This document shows positions 26,301-33,057 of a stretch of DNA of 33,706 nt, one piece after another. Numbering within the stretch: the stretch's first letter is position 1; every line of letters starts with the position of its first letter. A program made the position numbers and the translations under genes. Below the pieces are notes generated by a model. That model was given only the letters and a program-made list of their open reading frames with translations. It ran no database searches and had not been told where the DNA came from. The stretch is from Clostridia bacterium (lineage in GTDB: Bacteria; Bacillota; Clostridia; Oscillospirales; Acutalibacteraceae): assembly GCA_017430965.1 (NCBI GenBank), contig JAFRLX010000111.1:1-33706 (forward strand). Reading direction: 5' to 3'.

Positions 26301-29300
26301 ATTGCTCTTGTCTAAGTTCTGAATGTCAATGTTGTTACCGCTTAAATCAAGCACTTTGACAACAACATCCTGAATACCGGAACGATCCTCACCGAGTAAG
26401 GCATCACTTACCTTCAAAGTAACGGTGGTTGCCTTTTCAATAAAGAAGCCGTAATCATTGCCCTCGTTGCGAATGATTTTCGGGGTGTACTCTTCACCCT
26501 CTAAGTTCTTATCAATACCTGCATAAGTAAACTCGATATCGGTAATTTGCGGTGCATTGATATCTTTCTTGATAATATATGTTTTTTCCGTATAGTTACC
26601 GGCATTGTCGGTTACCTTGATGCGGAAGTGATAGAGGGAGCTTGCTGTATCAAAGGTTAAATCGGCGGTGTTGAAGCTATCGCTTGCTTCTTGTGTGAGC
26701 GTTGCAATAGCATCCTTACCGTATTTATATTCCTTTGCAACAGCTTCACCGTCATTCAAATCAATGACTTCAATCGTATAAAGACCGGACTGGTTCGTTT
26801 TCTCGTTGTCATTTGTATTAATGGTAACCTCTACATTATCCGCATACCATTCAAAATGGTCTTCCGGTGCGTAATCTGCGCCATTAACCTGAATGTCAAA
26901 GCGCGGTGCAGTGGAATCCACACTGAAGTGGTCGGTGGAAATAGCAGAAGTATTACCGCTCATATCCTGCATATTCGCATCAATGGCGATATAGGTGTAT
27001 TCCTCGGTCTTGGCAATGGTGAATTCCTTGGAGATTTGGGTGATGAGGTTTTCATCAACAGCTTCAATCTTCCACTCATCCACTGTGTTGCCTACCGCAC
27101 GGTTTTCTAAAGCTGCATCCTCAATCGAGAACGCTGCATCATGGCCGCCGCAGTTGGTGAAATTCACCGCTGCAGAGCGAATACCGTTGAAGCGGTCGGT
27201 CACAACCACTTTCATTTCAACAGTCTCGTTATAGAAAAGAGTATCGGGATTGGTTTGGTCGTGATTAAACGCAGCATTCTTGCGATAGAGCGCTACATGG
27301 TTTGCAGCGTCTTGCGCCACGATGGTCCAGCCTGTGTCTGCTGCAGGGATTTCCTGCACATTTTGGCTATGTTCATCCGCTGTTTCCGCAATCAAACCGA
27401 AAGCAGAAACATAGCCATCATAAGTCGGGTCTTCCGTTCTCTGCAGTTTGTCGGCATAAGTGCTGCTAATCCAGTTCTTTTTGCCTTCCGAAGCGTTGAG
27501 TTCGTTTCTCTTGGCGTTATCATTATCCGCATCGGCTTGGTAGCTTAAGTCTGCAGCTAAGCCGTCCTTATAGGTGCTGTTGCCCACTGCATCGACTGCA
27601 TAAGCATAGATATAGCCTTTAAAGCCCGCTTCCACAGTGAAGCTGACTTTGCTTAAATCGCTTTTATCTAATGTTGGAACACTGGCATTGCCTTCAAAAT
27701 CAACTAAATTGACAACAACATCCTGAATCCCGGAGCTAGCTTCACCCAACAGAGAATCGCTGACAAACAATGTCACCTTGGTGGCTTCCTTGAAGAAATA
27801 ACCGTAATTCCCTTTTTCATTCTTAATCACTGCAGGCTCATAAGAAAGAGCAGAATCCTGTGCTGCGGCTTCTGTATACTCAATGTTGGTAATTTGCGGC
27901 GCATTGATATCTTTCTTAATGGTATAGGTTTTTTCCTCAGAAAGATTACCGCAGTTATCGGTTACCTGCACGGTGAAATTGTAGGTGCCTGTCGCTGTAT
28001 CAAACTTCAAGTCGGCAGTATTGAGAGTAATGTACTCCTCTTTGGTCTCTACTGCCGTCTCCGCGGCGCCGTAAGCATAGGTGTAAACCTTATCACCATC
28101 GTTTTTATCAATTAATTCAACCTTGTAGATACCGGAATTGGCATCCTGCGCGTGAATTTTGATTTCGGCATTGTCCGCATACCAATTCTGAGTAGCAGTG
28201 TCATATGCCTCGCCATTGACCTGAAGGTCGGACTCGGGCACAATTTGCTCTCTCATAAAGAGGTTCGGAGAAGTCTTTTCCGCGAAATCAAATTGGCTCG
28301 GCAAATCTTCTTTTGTGTTGCCGACATTATCGGTAGCAACTGCTTTGATGTTGAACAAAAACTCTTCCGAAGTAAAGTCAACGCCAAAATCATTGGCTAC
28401 ATCATCACCAATGGTAAAGACAGTGGTAGCATCTGCCGGGTCGGCAAGGTATTCCTTTGTAGTACCGTTTCTGTCAATAACCAGCTTGTATTCCTGAAGA
28501 CCGGAATTTGCATCACTTGCTGCTACTTCCACTTCAATTTCAGGCTTGAAGAAAATACCAAATGTCAAAGTATTGAGAACTTTGGTGATACCATCCGTGT
28601 TTTTCTGTGAAACACTTTTGATTTCTACTTCCGGTTTCACCTTGTCAATCTTGACAGGTGCGGCGGGTGAAGTAGTAGTATTTCCTACTGCATCTTCCAA
28701 CACCAAATAGAAAGTATCATCAAGGTAAGTATCTGTTTCAACTTCAAAGGTATATTGATAAATACTGTCGGTTAATTCTTTTTCATCGACAGTTTCATCT
28801 TTACTATTGTATAAAGTAACTTTTACTGCTCCGGAATCGGCATCGCTGACCGTTGCGGCAAGGTTGACATTCTCTTTTGTCCAGTGATTCTCTGAAAAAT
28901 AAATCGAATCAAACACCGGAGACGCTTTGTCGATCATGATATCGACCGGAGTGGTTGTATAAGTCAGCCCTGCATTATCTGTCACCTGCAAGTAGTAGCT
29001 GCCATTTAATGAACTGCCATCTGCCACATTAAAGGTATAAGTGTAAGAACCATCTTCTTCTGTCATATTTGCGAAAAATTGGTCATTACTATCATAAATC
29101 GCTACAGTTGCCACACCGGAGTATGCATCGCTAACATTGGCGGTAAAAGTGACATCTTCTTTTGTCCACTCGCCGGGTGTATACTCTCCGGAATCGGTTG
29201 TGAAGCTATAAGAATCCACTTCCGGCGCCGTATCATCATATTTGACAGTGTATTCCACCGGATCACTCTTAATAACTTTGTCGCCTTCTGTTTTTTCGCC

Positions 29301-30128
29301 CCAAACAAAGAAGGTGTTCTCCCCTTCTTCGCTTAAAGCAATCGGCACTTCCTGCGCATCATCGCCATAGGCTTCCGTGGCGCTGTAGTAAAGCTTAAAC
29401 TGGTTGTCGGCGCAGGTCACGGCAATGCTGTCGCTATTGGTCCAAGAACCATCCGCAACATCAAAATCCATATTCAGCTCACCCTCGGTAACCTCGGCAA
29501 CAATTTCAATGTCGGCAGTTGCCGCAACCGTGGTCACTTCTTCGTTGGGCTTTACATTGTAGTATAAATCGCCCATCTTGTAATAGAACTGGCTGAAATG
29601 TTGCTTGGTGGCATCTTTAGCGCTTGTTTGAATGGTGAACGCAAAACTGCCGCCCTCACGCACTCTGTTGTCAAAACCTGCCTCAAATTGCACGGTTTCG
29701 GTGTTTTGTGCACTCACGCTGACTGTGTAGAAAACGGCCTGCAAGTGCACCTCAATCGGTGTAGCTACACTAATGGAGGATTGGTCAAGCGAATAGTCCT
29801 CAAAAGTGGGCGCACTGACTGTCCAGGTATATGCAGCATCCAAATAGGATTCCACATCTGCATACGGCACACTGAAAGCGACACCTTCCGCATCCTTTTC
29901 ATACACAGTACTGCTACCATCCTTAATGGTTAAGGTGGCATCGGTTACTGTTTCAATTTCCTGAGAGCCGTCATACCCGGAAACGACAAAATCGAAATTG
30001 CCGTCCTCGGTGGTTTCGGGCTTAAGCGGATCGGCAAATACACTCAAAGGCATAATGCTGAATACCATGACGGCACACAACAATAATGCGATGAGTTTTC
30101 GCGAAACGCTTTTCACATTTGAATACAT
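20364..30128 (-). CDS. Giant (3254-residue) repetitive Ig-like surface protein, C-terminally membrane-anchored
   Basis: A signal peptide (1-32, cut after SVFA) is followed by a chain of bacterial Ig-like modules. These are marked by recurring DNAGN, DSTAP, KKDINAPQI and WYADNVE motifs. Residues about 632-2488 hold four tandem copies of a unit of 444-486 residues. Each copy contains an Ig-like pair and the distinct segments GFKGYIYAYAVDAVGNSTY, NWISSTYAEKLRRTE and EIPAAAEGWTIVAQDAANH. A non-repeated C-terminal region (about 2490-3215) precedes one membrane segment (about 3217-3241) and a short charged tail (RKRNEDPDEVDDE). No LPXTG motif is present, so anchoring is by the membrane helix, not by sortase. 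AAAGGAG lies 9 bases before the ATG. It follows the kinase and small membrane protein by 69 bases. It should reach far through the wall as an adhesin or mechanosensor. Confidence 0.93.
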   Translation of the reverse strand: MYSNVKSVSRKLIALLLCAVMVFSIMPLSVFADPLKPETTEDGNFDFVVSGYDGSQEIETVTDATLTIKDGSSTVYEKDAEGVAFSVPYADVESYLDAAYTWTVSAPTFEDYSLDQSSISVATPIEVHLQAVFYTVSVSAQNTETVQFEAGFDNRVREGGSFAFTIQTSAKDATKQHFSQFYYKMGDLYYNVKPNEEVTTVAATADIEIVAEVTEGELNMDFDVADGSWTNSDSIAVTCADNQFKLYYSATEAYGDDAQEVPIALSEEGENTFFVWGEKTEGDKVIKSDPVEYTVKYDDTAPEVDSYSFTTDSGEYTPGEWTKEDVTFTANVSDAYSGVATVAIYDSNDQFFANMTEEDGSYTYTFNVADGSSLNGSYYLQVTDNAGLTYTTTPVDIMIDKASPVFDSIYFSENHWTKENVNLAATVSDADSGAVKVTLYNSKDETVDEKELTDSIYQYTFEVETDTYLDDTFYLVLEDAVGNTTTSPAAPVKIDKVKPEVEIKSVSQKNTDGITKVLNTLTFGIFFKPEIEVEVAASDANSGLQEYKLVIDRNGTTKEYLADPADATTVFTIGDDVANDFGVDFTSEEFLFNIKAVATDNVGNTKEDLPSQFDFAEKTSPNLFMREQIVPESDLQVNGEAYDTATQNWYADNAEIKIHAQDANSGIYKVELIDKNDGDKVYTYAYGAAETAVETKEEYITLNTADLKFDTATGTYNFTVQVTDNCGNLSEEKTYTIKKDINAPQITNIEYTEAAAQDSALSYEPAVIKNEKGNYGYFFKEATKVTLFVSDSLLGEASSGIQDVVVNLVDFEGNASVPTLDKSDLSKVSFTVEAGFKGYIYAYAVDAVGNSTYKDGLAADLSYQADADNDNAKRNELNASEGKKNWISSTYADKLQRTEDPTYDGYVSAFGLIAETADEHSQNVQEIPAADTGWTIVAQDAANHVALYRKNAAFNHDQTNPDTLFYNETVEMKVVVTDRFNGIRSAAVNFTNCGGHDAAFSIEDAALENRAVGNTVDEWKIEAVDENLITQISKEFTIAKTEEYTYIAIDANMQDMSGNTSAISTDHFSVDSTAPRFDIQVNGADYAPEDHFEWYADNVEVTINTNDNEKTNQSGLYTIEVIDLNDGEAVAKEYKYGKDAIATLTQEASDSFNTADLTFDTASSLYHFRIKVTDNAGNYTEKTYIIKKDINAPQITDIEFTYAGIDKNLEGEEYTPKIIRNEGNDYGFFIEKATTVTLKVSDALLGEDRSGIQDVVVKVLDLSGNNIDIQNLDKSNLNAVTFDIAAGFKGYIYAYAVDAVGNSTYKEGLASDLSYQGKEGTSYTGTDDSHYARNAYNDTATKESAADHAINWISSTYAEKLRRTESPNYAGYVSAYGVIAETKDQHETNVQEIPAAAEGWTIVAQDAANHVALYRKNAAFDHDKTDPDTLFYNDTVEMKVVVTDRFNGIRTAAVNFTNCSGHDAAFSIDDAALANRAVGNTVDEWKIEAVDENLITQISKEFTIAKTEEYTYIDFAADMQDMSGNTSAIADKFSVDSTAPRFDIQVNGADYAPEDHFEWYADNVEVTINTNDTEKANQSGLYTVQVYDLNNSEALVKEYKYGKDSIATLTQEASDSFNTSDLTFDTASSLYHFRINLTDNAGNSIVKSYIIKKDINAPQITDINFAYIGIDKNIEGAEYTPEIIRNEGNEYGFFIEKATTVTLNVSDSLLHEDCSGIQDVIVKVLDLSGNNIDIQNLDKSNLNAVTFDIAAGFKGYIYAYAVDAVGNSTYKDGLASDLSYQGKPGTSYVDTDNDHFARNYYNNLATQTGAADHAINWISSTYAEKLRRTENPDYAGYVSAYGVITETQDQHDTNVQEIPAAEEGWTIVAQDEANHVALYRKNAPFNHARTNPDTLFYNDTVEIKVVVTDRFNGIRTAEVKFTNCDGHDAAFSIDNAAIAERADGSVVDGWTIDDIDENLVTQISKEFTIEKTEEYTYIGFNANMQDMSYNASAISDEFSVDSTAPRFDIQVNGSDYAPEDSVWYPDNVEITINTNDTEKENQSGIYNVAVYDDNNDGKLVKEYKYGKDSIATLVQETGDSFNTSDLTFDPKDSDYNFTIVVFDNCGNKITKVYNIKKDLNAPQVTDISFTPAETAIDTRLNGGEEYLPEIIENENNYYGFFFQKATTVTLNISDSLLGEASSGIKEVYVKVVDMLAKGSDNIGQEIEPQNFNHSDDWSVVTFDIPAGLKCYIYAYAVDAVDNSTYDGGLADSLSYQGKEYEDTDISESVTAEQAHANRNEYNNKNGAVNWISADYAKRLRMTEEPNYAGYVSAYGLIAEGISDHMNFDEKMPDEYEGLVSKGTSSDQHIMIYREERDYENNYGDLYSRGKQAVQVRIVVTDTMNGIRNAELFFGSAVDVSARQLNENYSAHFDIYEDKVPVDVAVGTKIGGWVVTQVDKTANSSTNLITQVAKDIYITEETNNINFGVTMTDMGMNTSAAKDVFSIDRTAPKLTVIDKNDRTANNGTGDTMFYKYTRTIKVAVQDANFYPNLLNNEALKHWGSTAEYNLQHKGYDDKNFSPYKQVHEYNHMWSLEGSKVHDSVDSVHYFTFTASDEGEYWLKLFEVVDAAQKKSTYTPENTTVNCVRHFYIDLTPPVIEMIKSGSYNYIQNLESIDYFQNPSLDYTITLNDGGAVNGLTTQNYSTYFNASGEGAFNYTVDSAPESGVINAIASQSRVSTQTYSEKSSDYYSYEFAMSYSDRAGNPASYTFNTGGSNDFASQSTFKPVKVCPDSTTPKITIPDGITVADASKVKSYQPKVSAYDLNLSNFYLTLSVDSWYNKDAKALTVEEKNLGSVENKASTLEGELLNTVIKADQSGKYDSTLSYKLAADDRANNKSEENSGGVFASVDGRGSFFMVNNMKGEKSTFLKYYHDKCVQSIKHDLVFTEYSVLSDKSTLHIIDAKTKKEIALTQDVVNANKNVNPVKKDPAKDSQNESYSVYATTWTIPASFFNQKVESGKLIDCNYRIYVQDASGQKSYVVGTEVDNIKSEKKITDNLKNRLAKAESLHFALDNETPIIEVIGEDAQAIMAALKDGTTAIFKPDDQSKELKIALSDESITWLNYAKKYANKDNEVLLNDKTLNALLPDLTDIHLGDDKPLQPSDIDIEAGRVIYTYILDDNTDNYQAGLRAQDEAGNKTNELTNDEEVIDSTNLKLLVSSNFFVRLWSNIVNFVQKHTAIVIIGGAVILAGIAAIFIIPVIRKRNEDPDEVDDE
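22663..28235 (-). repeat. Four tandem coding repeats of about 1.4 kb inside the giant gene
   Basis: The same boundary sequence (GTGGAATCCACACTGAA or close variants, plus strand) recurs at 24121, 25516 and 26911, exactly 1395 bases (465 codons) apart. The equivalent point at the low-coordinate end is near 22663 (1458 bases away). A second anchor gives 1332 bases for the copy nearest the N-terminus. The two middle copies are nearly identical over long stretches, while the outer two have diverged. Confidence 0.9.
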
Positions 30129-30149
30129 GTCCTTCTACTCCTTTTAACA

Positions 30150-30167
30150 ATTTATATTAATATAAAT
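30150..30167. promoter_or_regulatory. Perfect 18-bp AT palindrome upstream of the giant gene
   Basis: ATTTATATTAATATAAAT reads the same on both strands and lies just before the ribosome site of the 3254-residue gene, in a 69-base AT-rich gap that could also hold a -10 element. It could be an operator or simply AT-rich sequence. Confidence 0.4.
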
Positions 30168-30197
30168 ACTATATAATATACCATTATATATACTGCG

Positions 30198-30608
30198 CTA
30201 AATGGTTTCGTTGGTATCCACCTGCACAATGTTTTTGACCACTTTAAAGTTCGGGTTAGCGCTTGTGTTAACAGGCGCGTTTTGCAGCGGTGCCGTTGCC
30301 GGTCTCGCCATTTGCTGCGGCGGCACCGGGCGCCCTCCGCCTAGCGGTTCATCGAGCAAAACAGTCCTGCCCTTGTTATCGAGCATGGTGGTCAGCTGCT
30401 GCTCGTGAGCAATGTTTTCAATATTGCCGGTCGCCATTACCGGAGTATCAAAAGCAGCTAAATCGTTTTCTTCCTCTTTGTTGCTCAAACGAATCATCAC
30501 ATCTTTAATATTTAATTTAAAGAATAAGAGTACGGCGCTCAGTGTTAGAATCGCTGCCGCAACATAGAATAAAATCATTAACAGTTTTACTGTATCATAA
30601 GTATTCAT
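30198..30608 (-). CDS. Small single-TM protein with cytoplasmic Thr-motif tail
   Basis: This 136-residue protein has one membrane helix (about 8-31) followed by Lys/Arg residues, so the long C-terminal tail should face the cytoplasm. The tail is polar and disordered, with NKGRTVLLDEPLGG in the middle and a Pro/Ala/Gln-rich stretch after it. No enzyme domain is visible. GGGAGG lies 10 bases before the ATG. It sits 16 bases after the kinase stop and 69 bases before the giant Ig gene. The TVLLDE segment matches the Thr-hydrophobic-acidic motif in other members. My inference is a membrane docking platform, phosphorylated by the neighbouring kinase and read by FHA proteins. I do not recognise a named family. 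Confidence 0.8.
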   Translation of the reverse strand: MNTYDTVKLLMILFYVAAAILTLSAVLLFFKLNIKDVMIRLSNKEEENDLAAFDTPVMATGNIENIAHEQQLTTMLDNKGRTVLLDEPLGGGRPVPPQQMARPATAPLQNAPVNTSANPNFKVVKNIVQVDTNETI

Positions 30609-30624
30609 CTATTCATAACCTCCC

Positions 30625-32238
30625 TTATTCACTTTCTTCCAAGATATCGATTTTCGCATCACATAAAGTAGACAAATAGGTTTTGAGATTCTCATAGTGG
30701 TACTTTGAATACTCTTTGGCGAGAGAATCGGTCTTTGCGTTTAAATATGTTTGATAGTTTTCTAATTCTTTGTAACCATTGGTTACCTCTTTGTGCGAAG
30801 TGTCCTTATATTTGTTTAAGTTATCGTTCTTGTAGTTATCATCAAACTTGTTTAACTCAGTGAAGAACTGTTTGACCTTTTTGTCTTCATCATTCAAATC
30901 ATTTGTATAGGACGCATAGGTCGAAAGCATGGCAGGATCCGGCTCATTGCTTGATTCGGGTGCCTTCAAGCAAGCATATTTCATGATTGCATTATTAATA
31001 TCCTTCGTGCGACCGACATCCTCATAGATGTGCTTAATGATTGCAGTGTAGTCTTTATCCGAAATATCTTTTAGTTTAGCCAGTTCAGCCCACTGATAAT
31101 ACTTTTGCAAGCAAGTTTCAAATATTTCGATATCCTTCGGATTTTCCAATATGTCAACAATATTTGCCGCAGCATCCATTGTTTCCTGGTTACCGAATTT
31201 AATTGTCGGTTTGACAACTTCTTTTCCCTCTTTATTCACATCAACACCCGGCAGAATAACATCAAATGCCTTTTCAATCTCCGAATAGGATGTGCTATCG
31301 GCAATATTCTTTAACGCATTATGCTGAATCACCGGCAACGCTATCGTGCAGCCGACCGCCACCAGCAAAGATACAACAGCGGCAATGGCAAAGCCCAGGA
31401 ATGTGTTGCGCTGCTTTTTCAGTTTTGCTTTGTAGCGGGTGGAAATCTGCTCATAATTCTTAATCGCCTTGCCGAACGCGGCTGCGGTTTGGTAGCGCTT
31501 TGCCGGGTCGGGGTTTGTGGCTTTATTGAGCACTCTGAGCAAACCGTCGCCGTTTTCGCCCTGAATGCGCGAAGCGGAGCGCGGGTCGTTAAATGCCGGC
31601 TCATAGGGAGAAATGCCTAAAAGCAATGCCTTTAATGTGATACCTAAGGAGTAAATATCGCTCCTTTGGTCTGTCATCCCCTGGAACTGCTCTTGCGGCG
31701 CATAGCCCTTTGTGCCCACCTTGTATTTATCGGCAGGGTTTGCGGGGTCTAAGCGTTTTGCGATACCGAAGTCCATTAAGATAACTCTGTCGCCCTCGGC
31801 ATCCAAGCGAACATTCGCCGGTTTCATATCTCTGTAGATAATGTTTCTGGCATGGAGGTAATCAAGTGCATCGCACACCTGCACACCCCAGTGCACCACA
31901 TCTTTTACCGGAGAAGGTCCCGCCTTCATCTTTTCTTCCAAGTCCTGACCGGGCAAGTACTCTTCAACAATGTAGGTGTAGCCGTCCTGCTCGATAATGT
32001 CGGTCACGCTTACGATGTTTTTGTGGTGCAAATCCTTCAAAAAGTTTGCTTCTTCAATAGGCGTTGCTTCAAAAAAGCGCGCAGCGTTGGAATTGGTGTC
32101 GCCCTTCTTTGCTTCCTTAATCGCCCAGTTTTTGCCTAAGCGCTTGCCCATGCCCAGATAGACTGTGGACATACCGCCATGGCCAATCTGCTTTAAGATT
32201 TCATATTGGCCGCCAATAATTGTTCCTACTTTAGCCAC
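30625..32238 (-). CDS. Transmembrane Ser/Thr protein kinase (PknB/PrkC-like, helical ectodomain)
   Basis: This 537-residue protein starts with GTG, which has GGGGAG 6 bases upstream. The kinase domain (about 12-270) has glycine loop GHGGMSTVY, catalytic Lys K41, YRDMKPAN (135-142; Tyr replaces the His of HRD), DFG (156-158) and APQE in place of APE (180-183). One membrane segment follows (about 278-303). An outer domain of about 230 residues is predicted helical, with many Lys, Asp, Tyr and Asn and no PASTA repeats. Similar YRDxKPAN kinases are common in Clostridia, so activity is likely. It sits 42 bases downstream of a PP2C gene, forming a kinase/phosphatase pair. The ectodomain may sense an envelope signal; it matches no family I recognise. 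Confidence 0.92.
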   Translation of the reverse strand: MAKVGTIIGGQYEILKQIGHGGMSTVYLGMGKRLGKNWAIKEAKKGDTNSNAARFFEATPIEEANFLKDLHHKNIVSVTDIIEQDGYTYIVEEYLPGQDLEEKMKAGPSPVKDVVHWGVQVCDALDYLHARNIIYRDMKPANVRLDAEGDRVILMDFGIAKRLDPANPADKYKVGTKGYAPQEQFQGMTDQRSDIYSLGITLKALLLGISPYEPAFNDPRSASRIQGENGDGLLRVLNKATNPDPAKRYQTAAAFGKAIKNYEQISTRYKAKLKKQRNTFLGFAIAAVVSLLVAVGCTIALPVIQHNALKNIADSTSYSEIEKAFDVILPGVDVNKEGKEVVKPTIKFGNQETMDAAANIVDILENPKDIEIFETCLQKYYQWAELAKLKDISDKDYTAIIKHIYEDVGRTKDINNAIMKYACLKAPESSNEPDPAMLSTYASYTNDLNDEDKKVKQFFTELNKFDDNYKNDNLNKYKDTSHKEVTNGYKELENYQTYLNAKTDSLAKEYSKYHYENLKTYLSTLCDAKIDILEESE

Positions 32239-32280
32239 GAATTACTCCCCTTCTCATACGTTATACTCTCAAATACTACT

Positions 32281-33048
32281 TTACACTACTTTAAACGAAA
32301 CTGCCGTAATGTTATCGGCTTCATTTCGCGACATATCAATTTCAATCATTTTTGCAAGCTGCTGTTCCAACTGACTGTCGTTTGTCACGCTTGCCAAGTA
32401 ATTGACAACCTCTTCTTCCTTAATCTCATGCCGGAAGCCATCCGAACACAGCACGAAGGTGTCGCCGCGCGTATACGGCATCACTTTAAACTCCGGTCTG
32501 ATTTCTTTGGAAGCGCCGATGCACTGCAAAAGCACATTCCTTCTCGGGTCTTTTTCTTCATCCTCCGGTCTGAGCCTGCCGGCAGCAATCTCTCTGGCAA
32601 CAAGTGAATGGTCGGTAGTTAAACGCTCTAATTTGCGCGAAACCTTGTAGAGCCTCGAATCGCCGACATTGACAATGTACATATTGGAGCCCACACAAAG
32701 TGCACCCACCAAAGTGGTTCCCAAAGAAAGGTTGTTCATTTTTCCGTAGCCCGCAATTTTATTGCTGACTGTTCCGATAATTTTGACCCATTCATTGCGC
32801 ACGGTTTCCGCATTGACTTTGTCGCTCTCAATGAGCTGCGGCAAGGTTTGCATAAACCAGTCATTAAATGCGCGCACAACGGTTGCGCTGGCTAATTCGC
32901 CTTTGGCAAGGCCGCCCATACCGTCACACACAATAGCCATCAAAACCATTCCCGCTTTGGTAGTCTGCGCTACATTTAAAACAAGCGAGTCTTGGTTGGA
33001 TGTTTTGTAATTTCCTTTATCGGTCTTTGCTGCGCTGATAAAACCCAT
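32281..33048 (-). CDS. PP2C-family protein phosphatase
   Basis: This 255-residue protein is essentially just the catalytic core: KTSNQDS near the N-terminus, VCDGMGGLAKGELAS (metal Asp and Gly), VGDSRLYK, LCSDGFRHEI and EADNITAVSF at the end. There is no membrane segment or extension, so it is cytosolic. GAGGTG lies about 5 bases before the ATG. It starts 9 bases after the FHA protein and is followed by the membrane kinase, the classical bacterial phosphatase-kinase order. It is one of three PP2Cs in the window. The cores differ, so they are probably tied to different kinases or substrates. Confidence 0.93.
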   Translation of the reverse strand: MGFISAAKTDKGNYKTSNQDSLVLNVAQTTKAGMVLMAIVCDGMGGLAKGELASATVVRAFNDWFMQTLPQLIESDKVNAETVRNEWVKIIGTVSNKIAGYGKMNNLSLGTTLVGALCVGSNMYIVNVGDSRLYKVSRKLERLTTDHSLVAREIAAGRLRPEDEEKDPRRNVLLQCIGASKEIRPEFKVMPYTRGDTFVLCSDGFRHEIKEEEVVNYLASVTNDSQLEQQLAKMIEIDMSRNEADNITAVSFKVV

Positions 33049-33057
33049 GTGGCACCT

